The position numbers and the translations under genes are program-made. A stretch of 5,806 nt of DNA from NCBI GenBank assembly GCA_934097255.1, contig CAKONT010000061.1, forward strand, positions 1 to 5,806, given 5' to 3'. Shown piece after piece: positions 1 through 4,939 of this stretch (positions are counted from its first letter, which is position 1; the number at the start of each line of letters is the position of its first letter). The DNA comes from an uncultured Bacilli bacterium. Lineage in GTDB: Bacteria; Bacillota_I; Bacilli_A; RF39; UBA660. The notes beneath the pieces were generated by a model, which made no database searches, was not told the origin of the DNA, and was given only the letters and a program-made list of their open reading frames with translations.

Positions 1-505
1 GATTTATATATATTCCATCATCACCAATATATATTTCATTACTAAATAAATATTTATAATAAATATTTTCTTTATTTATATCAGAATAATCATTTGTATT
101 TCTTATCCTATAAGGATTAACCCACGCATATAATTTAATATTTTTTTCATGGGATTTTTTGGTAAAATAAGATAAAATATCTAAATTAAGTACATCACCT
201 TCATTTTCTACAACAACTTTAGATGATTTAAATATACTGGAATTATATATAGCGTCAAAAAAAGATCTTACTTGAAGAATAATCATATTGTAATTATTAT
301 CTTCTATATTATGAATCATTTCATCAATAATATTTTTTATTTCATCTTTTGTTTTATTTTTTAAAACACTATAATCTATATACGATATAAAAACTGCCCT
401 ATCTTCTTGATAGTTATCTACAATAGCTTCTTTCTTTTCTTCTTTTTTATTTAAAACTATACACGCTCCTGCTACAACTAAAATTATAATAAATATTTTT
501 TTCAT
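1..505 (-). CDS. GHL10-family glycosyl-hydrolase-like lipoprotein, 3' end cut by window edge
   Basis: The first 168 residues are visible; the frame runs off base 1 with no stop. A short basic N-terminus and hydrophobic segment (residues 4-14) end in VAGAC, an acceptable though not ideal lipobox with Cys15 as the lipidated residue, so the protein is probably anchored to the outer face of the membrane. After a Lys/Glu-rich linker the GHL10 (glycosyl hydrolase-like 10, YngK/DUF187-type) signatures follow in order: RAVFISYIDY at 36-45, QVRSFFDAIYNSS at 78-90, and an H-x-K-N-I-K-L-Y-A-W-V-N-P-Y-R-I block at 119-134. The family is a TIM-barrel related to glycosidases; its substrate is usually unknown and is presumed to be a wall glycan. 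The ATG at 505 has a strong Shine-Dalgarno sequence lying in the last codons of spoIVFB, with only 6 bases between the genes, so co-transcription and coupling with spoIVFB are likely. The family call is firm; the biological role is not. Confidence 0.85.
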   Translation of the reverse strand, partial: MKKIFIIILVVAGACIVLNKKEEKKEAIVDNYQEDRAVFISYIDYSVLKNKTKDEIKNIIDEMIHNIEDNNYNMIILQVRSFFDAIYNSSIFKSSKVVVENEGDVLNLDILSYFTKKSHEKNIKLYAWVNPYRIRNTNDYSDINKENIYYKYLFSNEIYIGDDGIYIN

Positions 506-511
506 ATCAAA

Positions 512-1276
512 TTATCTCCTAAAATTAAATCTATTATTTAGATATTCTTCTTCCGTATAATATTTATTTTTCAAATGTAATAAATGTTTTCTTTCTTTAT
601 ACATCTTATTTTCGTCATCTATAATTGTACTTTTTTTAAAATTATACTTATATAAATACCTTTCTAATAAAAATTTGTTGTATAAAAAATATTGACTCTT
701 TAAAAAATTAGTAATTTCTGTAAACAAAAATATTTCCATTAAAACATAATTTAAACTGTGATACTTAAAAAAAATTAAAAATACTAATATGTACGATATA
801 TATATCACAATTTTATTACTTTTTTTAAGTGGAAATAAATAATTAGTAATAATATTTAAAAGCTTTCCACCATCTAAAGGATAAATAGGTAAAAGATTAA
901 ACGATAATAATGTATAATGATAATTTTTTAAAATTAAATAATTTCTAATAGATAATAAATTATTTTGATTAAGAAACCTCATTATAAGGAAATAGATTAT
1001 TTGAAAAATAGGACCTGCAAGTAAAATTAATAGTTCTTCTTTTAAAGGCTTATTTTGCTTTTCATCAAAAAAACAACATCCGCCAAAAATATATAACGTA
1101 ATTTTAACGATTTTCCAGTTAAATATTTTTGACATCAAAAAATGTCCCATTTCATGAATAAATATAAGTGAAAAAAGAATTAAAAATTCCTTATATAATC
1201 CTGTTATAAATACCAAACATAATATTACATATAAGCTAGGATTTATGTCTATTTTTTTACAAATATTTTTTATAAT
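512..1276 (-). CDS. spoIVFB: SpoIVFB-like intramembrane site-2 metalloprotease (M50), start codon uncertain
   Basis: This is a membrane-embedded zinc protease that, in Bacillus subtilis, cleaves pro-sigma-K in the mother cell during sporulation. Counting from base 1276, the zinc-binding HEMGH is at 41-45 (catalytic Glu42) and the third ligand lies in NLLPIYPLDGGK with Asp at 135. The Glu-to-Asp spacing of 93 equals that recalled for B. subtilis SpoIVFB (E44, D137). Other family marks are FGG after the first motif, PLKEE, AGP and FLLERY near the C-terminus. The segment encoded at 1252-1219 (KIDINPSLYVI...) matches the N-terminal region and first membrane segment of B. subtilis SpoIVFB (KIHVHPFLWII...), so the first canonical start (TTG at 1216) would remove most of the first helix. 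The frame is open back to 1276 but has no ATG, GTG or TTG there; a TAG sits at 1277-1279, preceded in frame by an ATG at 1291. The C-terminus is shorter than in B. subtilis (about 254 against 288 residues) and I cannot recognise a full CBS domain. Family assignment is firm, the start is not. Confidence 0.88.
   Translation of the reverse strand: MIKNICKKIDINPSLYVILCLVFITGLYKEFLILFSLIFIHEMGHFLMSKIFNWKIVKITLYIFGGCCFFDEKQNKPLKEELLILLAGPIFQIIYFLIMRFLNQNNLLSIRNYLILKNYHYTLLSFNLLPIYPLDGGKLLNIITNYLFPLKKSNKIVIYISYILVFLIFFKYHSLNYVLMEIFLFTEITNFLKSQYFLYNKFLLERYLYKYNFKKSTIIDDENKMYKERKHLLHLKNKYYTEEEYLNNRFNFRR
514..520 (-). promoter_or_regulatory. Ribosome binding site of the GHL10 lipoprotein gene
   Basis: AGGAGAT on the minus strand lies 8 bases before the ATG at 505. 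It overlaps the final Arg-Arg codons and stop of spoIVFB, which fixes the start of the downstream gene and ties the two together translationally. Confidence 0.8.
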
Positions 1277-1862
1277 CTAAAAACTCTTCATCTTTTTGGA
1301 ATACTAAATAAAGCTTATTTCCGTTGCTACATGCGAGAAATTCTCCACTTTTAACATAATCATATAAATTAACATTAATATTAGTAACATTACTATACCA
1401 AATATTAACACCTTCACTATCTTCAATAACAATAGTTTCGCCGTATCCTTCTTTTTCTCCTATAAATGTAACAACACCACTTGATATAACAGGTATTAAA
1501 TAACTATCTTCAACACTTAAACTTGCTCCATCCTTATACATACTTATATCGGAATATGTGATCTTTTCATTAAAAACAGAAATAGAAGAAGATTGTTTAT
1601 TATTTTCAAAAGGCAAAATATCACCAAAATACTTATGATATAGATCGTTAAAATAAGCAAAATTAAAATTAGTTTCATAAATAAATTTGTATAAAATTTT
1701 TTGATTATTTTTGTCATATCTTAAAATAATTAAACATACTAAAAAAATAACAATACAACACATTATTTTTAAAAATAGTTTCTTTATAATAGAATATGGC
1801 ACATTTTTTTCCACATCTTTATTTTTATTAAAATACTTAGAAACAGACTTATATTCATTCAT
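1257..1862 (-). CDS. spoIVFA: SpoIVFA-like membrane protein with degenerate LytM/M23 domain
   Basis: In B. subtilis SpoIVFA holds SpoIVFB and BofA together in the outer forespore membrane and keeps the protease inactive until a signal arrives from the forespore. This 201-residue protein has a basic cytoplasmic N-terminus (1-27), one membrane helix (about 28-47), a juxtamembrane YFNDLYHKYFGDILPF block (70-85) that resembles the WFETKFGNPLAF stretch of B. subtilis SpoIVFA, and a C-terminal LytM-like fold (about 121-199). The last part (INVNLYDYVKSGEFL, FQKDEEFLDY) aligns well with the family C-terminus (VDVALYDFVDKGKKL, MKDGDKFIDP). The zinc ligands of active M23 peptidases are absent: the only histidine in the protein is at 76, before the domain, so it is a non-catalytic scaffold as in known SpoIVFA. 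It is shorter than the B. subtilis protein (about 264), mainly at the N-terminus. The ATG at 1862 has a good GAGAGGAAAG ribosome binding site. It is followed directly by spoIVFB, as in the classical operon. Confidence 0.88.
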   Translation of the reverse strand: MNEYKSVSKYFNKNKDVEKNVPYSIIKKLFLKIMCCIVIFLVCLIILRYDKNNQKILYKFIYETNFNFAYFNDLYHKYFGDILPFENNKQSSSISVFNEKITYSDISMYKDGASLSVEDSYLIPVISSGVVTFIGEKEGYGETIVIEDSEGVNIWYSNVTNINVNLYDYVKSGEFLACSNGNKLYLVFQKDEEFLDYKKYL

Positions 1863-1901
1863 AAATAATCTTTCCTCTCAAAATAATGTTATGAAAAAAG
1901 A

Positions 1902-2387
1902 TTAATATTTAATATAATTTTTATATGACTTATTTTGACATTTAAATATATAATAAACAAATGATATATATATAAAATTTATAATTAAAGACTTAACAAA
2001 GTTAGTTAAAAATAGTGTAATAGAATAAACACCTATATTAAAAATAGCGTAATTAATAAATAAAATAAAATCATATAAAAATATTGTTACTAAAGTAAAT
2101 AGTATTGTTTTTATATAACTTACACCACATTTTAAAAACAAATGATAATTAATAAAACTAAGTAATAAGAATATATAAGTATTTATAGGAAATTGTTTTA
2201 TATAAATAATATCAAGAAATAATCCAAGTAAAATATTTAAAATAAAATATATCAATTCATTTTTTATCAATAAATAATTTGTTATTATTAAACACACTGT
2301 AAACATTGGAAATAAAAAAATAGATAAATTAATATTTAAAAATATATCTAAAAAAATAGATATTACTATTATAATTAAACTAATCAT
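1902..2387 (-). CDS. mreD: MreD-like rod-shape-determining membrane protein
   Basis: This is a 161-residue, very hydrophobic protein with about five predicted membrane segments and only short polar loops. The GLFLDIIYIKQFPINTYIF stretch (about 55-73) resembles the G-x-x-x-D-x(n)-G-x-N-x-x-x-F core of MreD. Length is normal for the family (about 160-170). MreD works with MreC in the elongasome, the complex that guides lateral peptidoglycan synthesis; its precise activity is not established. The start ATG at 2387 overlaps the last 8 bases of mreC, and an AGGAA-type ribosome binding site lies in the mreC 3' end, so translation is coupled. It is separated from spoIVFA by 39 bases. Primary-sequence conservation in MreD is weak, so the call rests on topology, this motif and the position directly after mreC. 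Confidence 0.8.
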   Translation of the reverse strand: MISLIIIVISIFLDIFLNINLSIFLFPMFTVCLIITNYLLIKNELIYFILNILLGLFLDIIYIKQFPINTYIFLLLSFINYHLFLKCGVSYIKTILFTLVTIFLYDFILFINYAIFNIGVYSITLFLTNFVKSLIINFIYISFVYYIFKCQNKSYKNYIKY

Positions 2388-3201
2388 TTAAAGTGTTTCC
2401 TATCACACTAACGTAATTACATTTATCTATTTTTTTAGTATCAACATATAAAATTTTACTTATTCCAAGATTGTCATCTTTTATTTCTTTGATATTTCCA
2501 ATTTTAATATTACTTGGTATTTTAGAAGTTGAAAAATCACTTTTACTTGTTACAACATCATCTCCTACTTTAATATCAAGAAATGATGTGATCTCAGAAA
2601 TAACTAAATAATTATTACTTGTATCAAATTCTTCTATTAATCCAGAAACATCTCCATTTGAAGTTTTAATTGATACTGGTATTTTATTAAAATTATTTCC
2701 TAAAAGTAATTTTACAACTGATGTATCATCATAAATTCTTGAAACTATTCCTATTAAATAATTATCACATAAACAAGCCATTTGTTTTTCTATATTACTT
2801 TTCTTACCTTTATCTATTATTATTTCACTTCCATAATAATCTTTATTTTTATCAATTATCGTTGCATGATAAATATTATAAGTATTATATATATTGTTTA
2901 AATCTAACATTTTTTTTAAAGCGTTTATATCTTCTTTTAATAACTCGTTTTCTGTTTTATTTACCTTATATTCATCAACTTTATTTTTTAGTATTTCGTT
3001 TTCTTTTACTAATTTATTATTATCTTTTAATGTTGCTATTTTTTCTTTTAAATAAATGCACGGATAACTGACATAATATAAAAGTTTCCCATTTGGAACA
3101 ATCTTAAACATAAATAAAAATGTAATTATGATTATTAAAACAATACTTATTATAAAGTGATATGGTTTTTTCTTTTGTAATTTTAAAGTTCTTTTATTCA
3201 T
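2380..3201 (-). CDS. mreC: Rod-shape-determining protein MreC
   Basis: MreC is a bitopic membrane protein whose extracytoplasmic part forms filaments and activates the elongasome transpeptidase/glycosyltransferase pair. The 273-residue product has a basic cytoplasmic N-terminus, one membrane helix (about 14-33), a coiled coil rich in Lys, Glu, Asn and Leu (about 52-98), and a C-terminal double beta-barrel region (about 108-268). Typical MreC marks in that region are YGSEIIIDKGKKSNIEKQM, the LIGIVSRIYDDTSVVKLL segment and GDDVVTSK. The length is normal (B. subtilis about 290). The start ATG at 3201 overlaps the TGA stop of radC by 4 bases (ATGA) and has the strongest ribosome binding site in the window. 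In B. subtilis mreB lies between radC and mreC; here it is missing. The stop is TAG, inside the overlap with mreD. Confidence 0.93.
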   Translation of the reverse strand: MNKRTLKLQKKKPYHFIISIVLIIIITFLFMFKIVPNGKLLYYVSYPCIYLKEKIATLKDNNKLVKENEILKNKVDEYKVNKTENELLKEDINALKKMLDLNNIYNTYNIYHATIIDKNKDYYGSEIIIDKGKKSNIEKQMACLCDNYLIGIVSRIYDDTSVVKLLLGNNFNKIPVSIKTSNGDVSGLIEEFDTSNNYLVISEITSFLDIKVGDDVVTSKSDFSTSKIPSNIKIGNIKEIKDDNLGISKILYVDTKKIDKCNYVSVIGNTLND

Positions 3202-3890
3202 GAAAATATTCCTCCCTTTTTATTTTCATAAAAACTATAATATCCATTATCACTTATAATAAGATGATCAACAATTGGAATTTGTTGTAATTTGCCTATT
3301 TCTACTAAAGATGTAGTTAATATAATATCATCCATACTTGGCTTTAAATCCCCACCTGGATGATTGTGAATACAAATAATACTTGATGCAGATAAAAGAT
3401 GTGCCTCTTTAAATATTTCCCTTGGATGTACAAGTGATTTGTTTACCGTGCCCATAAATAATAGTTTCCTTTCCAAAACTTCTTTTTTATTATTTAAATA
3501 AATACAGTAAAAATATTCCTGCCTTTTTTTAATAAATAGATGTTTATTATCGTCATATACAACTTTTGAATTGTTATATACTTTCCCAATTGGTGACTTT
3601 TGCTCTTCATAAATTCTTCTTCCTAGTTCAATAGATGCTAAAACATCAACTGCTTTTGCTTCACCAATTCCTTTTATACTCATTAATACTTCTTTATTTA
3701 TATCTCTTAAATCTTTAATATCTTTTACTTTACTTAAAATCTTATTTGCAAGTTCTTTAACATTTTCTCCTCTTACACCTGTTTTTAAAATGATTGCCAA
3801 AAGTTCTGAGTTAGATAAAACTTCTTTTCCTTCTTTTAAAAATCTCTCTCTAGGTCTTTCATTTTCTGGTATATCCTTAATCATTAACAT
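3198..3890 (-). CDS. radC: RadC/YsxA family JAMM-domain protein (MPN+)
   Basis: The 230-residue product has the full RadC architecture: an N-terminal ERPRERFLKEG motif (11-21), a helix-hairpin-helix DNA-binding element (SIKGIGEAKAVDVLASIELGRR, 71-92), then the JAMM/MPN+ metal-binding domain (about 105-228). The metal motif is HNHPGGDLKPSMDD (175-188), with His175, His177 and Asp188 in the H-x-H-(n)-S-x-x-D spacing. The usual HxHPSGD Ser is replaced by Gly179. The molecular function of RadC is unsettled; a role in DNA repair was proposed from an E. coli mutation later assigned to recG, and related JAMM proteins are peptidases. It lies 3 bases after the stop of the SPOR-like gene and overlaps mreC by 4 bases. 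The conserved position immediately upstream of mre genes matches B. subtilis. A second in-frame ATG at 3884 would also fit the family N-terminus; neither has a convincing close ribosome binding site, so coupling to the upstream gene is likely. Confidence 0.95.
   Translation of the reverse strand: MLMIKDIPENERPRERFLKEGKEVLSNSELLAIILKTGVRGENVKELANKILSKVKDIKDLRDINKEVLMSIKGIGEAKAVDVLASIELGRRIYEEQKSPIGKVYNNSKVVYDDNKHLFIKKRQEYFYCIYLNNKKEVLERKLLFMGTVNKSLVHPREIFKEAHLLSASSIICIHNHPGGDLKPSMDDIILTTSLVEIGKLQQIPIVDHLIISDNGYYSFYENKKGGIFS
3210..3216 (-). promoter_or_regulatory. Strong ribosome binding site of mreC, inside radC
   Basis: GGGAGGA on the minus strand encodes the Gly-Gly near the radC C-terminus and lies 8 bases before the mreC ATG. 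Together with the ATGA overlap it confirms the mreC start and the use of TGA as a stop. Confidence 0.8.
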
Positions 3891-3893
3891 TAT

Positions 3894-4340
3894 TTACTTT
3901 ATTACCATCTCCTTATAATTAGCCATGATAATTTTTTCTATTTCAATTAAATCATCATCTCTATTTGCAATCAAAGCTATTTTGTCATATTCCGAAAGAA
4001 TTGTTAAAAATTCTTCGCTATTAACATTTTTATCTATTACACTAATATTATTACCATCTTTTTCATATAACTCCTTGATTTTATTTGCAATTTTTATATT
4101 TTTTGTAACTCCGACATAAATATGATAACTAGATTCATCTTCCTCTTTTATAAAAGAAGAATCTTCTTTTAAAGAGCCATCATAAACATTATTTAATTCT
4201 AAAAAATATACTTTTTCCTTTTCTTTAAAAGCATTAATAGCTGTTTCGTCATACTTATTAAAAATTATTTTTCCAAAGATAAACCCTAGAAAAATAGAAC
4301 AAATAATTGGAACAAAAATATTTTTTTTCATTTTTTTCAT
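3894..4340 (-). CDS. Membrane-anchored SPOR-like protein, positional candidate for SpoIIB
   Basis: The 148-residue product has a Lys-rich start, one membrane helix (about 8-27), a charged linker (about 28-70) and a C-terminal region (about 72-146) resembling a SPOR domain. It opens with SYHIYVGVTKNIKIANKIKELYEKDG, close to the family pattern of an aromatic-x-V-Q-x-G-x-(F)-x(n)-A-x-x-L-x-x-x-L-x-x-x-G, and ends with a beta-type stretch and helix. SPOR domains bind glycan strands stripped of stem peptides at division or sporulation septa. In B. subtilis spoIIB, which encodes a SPOR protein that helps septal wall remodelling during engulfment, lies just upstream of maf-radC-mreBCD. The present gene is in the equivalent place but is less than half the length of SpoIIB, so orthology is an inference. 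A GTG at 4343 and an ATG at 4331 are alternative starts; AAGTGAT upstream fits 4331 well. It is the first gene after the hairpin at 4390-4423 and probably opens the operon. Confidence 0.7.
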   Translation of the reverse strand: MKKMKKNIFVPIICSIFLGFIFGKIIFNKYDETAINAFKEKEKVYFLELNNVYDGSLKEDSSFIKEEDESSYHIYVGVTKNIKIANKIKELYEKDGNNISVIDKNVNSEEFLTILSEYDKIALIANRDDDLIEIEKIIMANYKEMVIK

Positions 4341-4360
4341 CACTTCTTTCTACTTAAAGA

Positions 4361-4390
4361 ATAATAAATTAATAAAAAAAATTATGTCGA
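4361..4390 (-). promoter_or_regulatory. Candidate sigma-A-type promoter for the SPOR-radC-mre-spoIVF cluster
   Basis: On the minus strand TCGACA (5 of 6 to TTGACA, plus-strand 4385-4390) is followed after 18 bases by TATTAT (5 of 6 to TATAAT, 4361-4366). Initiation would fall near 4352-4354, giving a leader of about a dozen bases before the SPOR-like gene. It lies directly after a terminator-like hairpin, where a new transcript would be expected. In sequence this AT-rich, such matches can arise by chance. Confidence 0.4.
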
Positions 4391-4425
4391 AAAAGTTGAA
4401 AACTCATTTGTTTTCAACTTTTTTT
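4383..4425. terminator. Bidirectional-looking rho-independent terminator overlapping the 3' end of the unknown gene
   Basis: A perfect 14-base inverted repeat occupies 4390-4403 and 4410-4423 with a 6-base loop. Its GTTGAAAAC/GTTTTCAAC core is flanked by A-tracts and T-tracts on both sides, giving a T-run after the stem in either direction (7 T on the plus strand, 5 on the minus strand). On the minus strand it ends the unknown gene, whose TGA stop (4404-4406) lies in the loop and whose last codons form the 5' arm. The stem is long but poor in G-C pairs, so strength is moderate. Confidence 0.7.
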
Positions 4426-4874
4426 AATTTTGGTTTTAAATTGTCTAATTTACTTCCATAAACATATTTGTAAAATTCACTTAAAAGTAATCTTTTTTTA
4501 CTTGTAAATAAATTTATATTTATATAATACTTATCTTTATATGTATAAATATCAAAATAATCACTTATCAAAAAATAATCCGAAAATTCTAAATATACTT
4601 CACTATTTCTATATATATTTATTTTTAAATCAATTAAGTCTCTAAATAAATTAAATTCCTCTTGCTTTTTTATTTCGATAATTAATCCCATATTTCTATT
4701 TTCAAATATATTTACTTTATAAGAACCAGTTAATATCTCGTGATAAATATCTTTTAATTTTACTATTAATTCTTTTATATATGATTCTATTTCTTCTTTA
4801 TTATTTAAATCTATGTCATATAAATTTTTATTTATATACATAATATAATCGTCTTCTGATATTTCAAACTTCAT
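4404..4874 (-). CDS. Unrecognised soluble protein of 156 residues
   Basis: I do not recognise the family. The product has no signal peptide or membrane helix. It begins MKFEISEDDYIMYINK, followed by an acidic helical segment (about 24-46), then an alternating pattern of aromatic and hydrophobic residues that suggests beta strands (about 50-120, with YKVNIFENRNMGLIIEI and IYTYKDKYYININL), and ends in a Lys-rich tail. It is rich in Tyr, Ile, Lys, Asp and Glu, as expected for such AT-rich DNA. The overall plan (short N-terminal strand, helix, then a strand-rich part with a Y-x-Y-K-x-K-Y-Y element) is faintly like the adaptor MecA, but no diagnostic motif supports that and I do not assign it. Translation is well supported: AGGTGAT lies 3 bases before the ATG at 4874, and an in-frame TTG just upstream is less likely. 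It sits between engB and the SPOR-like gene, bounded by hairpins on both sides. Confidence 0.8.
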   Translation of the reverse strand: MKFEISEDDYIMYINKNLYDIDLNNKEEIESYIKELIVKLKDIYHEILTGSYKVNIFENRNMGLIIEIKKQEEFNLFRDLIDLKINIYRNSEVYLEFSDYFLISDYFDIYTYKDKYYININLFTSKKRLLLSEFYKYVYGSKLDNLKPKLKKVENK

Positions 4875-4877
4875 CAA

Positions 4878-4884
4878 ATCACCT
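4878..4884 (-). promoter_or_regulatory. Ribosome binding site of the unknown gene
   Basis: AGGTGAT on the minus strand matches the 3' part of the AGGAGGTGAT consensus and is placed 3 bases before the ATG at 4874, the correct distance for this part of the consensus. It favours ATG 4874 over the adjacent TTG at 4877. Confidence 0.75.
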
Positions 4885-4897
4885 AAAATATTGTATG

Positions 4898-4939
4898 AAA
4901 AAAAGACCTAAAGCGTTTCTTCAAAACTAATTAGGTCTT
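4898..4939 (-). terminator. Rho-independent terminator at the end of engB
   Basis: A perfect 9-base inverted repeat (AAGACCTAA/TTAGGTCTT, plus-strand 4931-4939 and 4903-4911) encloses a 19-base loop that can pair further inside (GTTT with AAAC). On the minus strand the 3' arm runs straight into seven T. The engB TAG stop (4908-4910) lies in the 3' arm. The next gene starts only 24 bases beyond the T-tract, so this may attenuate transcription and not fully stop it. Confidence 0.65.

Noticed and set aside
1214..1216. TTG at 1216 as the start of spoIVFB
   Set aside because: There is no Shine-Dalgarno sequence before it and it would cut the conserved first membrane helix; homology continues upstream.
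1252..1271. Frameshift fusion of SpoIVFA and SpoIVFB at the A6 run (1266-1271) or A7 run (1252-1258)
   Set aside because: Loss of one base in the A6 run would join the frames before the spoIVFA stop, but the SpoIVFA C-terminus lies outside the mother-cell cytoplasm while the SpoIVFB N-terminus is expected inside, so a fusion makes no topological sense.
1257..1862. Active M23 endopeptidase, or SpoIIQ
   Set aside because: The domain has no histidines for zinc binding, and the block before it and the C-terminal residues match SpoIVFA; the gene also precedes spoIVFB.
1863..1901. Sigma-E promoter before spoIVFA (CATAACAT with an upstream ATATT)
   Set aside because: The -10 match is imperfect and the spacing of about 10 bases is too short; the gap is only 39 bases, so read-through from mreD is equally likely.
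1711..1905. Plus-strand open frame of 64 codons
   Set aside because: It lies opposite spoIVFA, has low-complexity hydrophobic/Lys composition and no convincing ribosome binding site; it is a shadow of the AT-rich coding strand.
2721..3071. Plus-strand open frame of 116 codons rich in Tyr, Phe and Leu
   Set aside because: It is antisense to the well-supported mreC coding region, and its composition is what reverse-complemented Lys/Asn/Ile codons give.
3925..4119. Plus-strand open frame of 64 codons
   Set aside because: It is antisense to the SPOR-like gene, with no ribosome binding site or motif.
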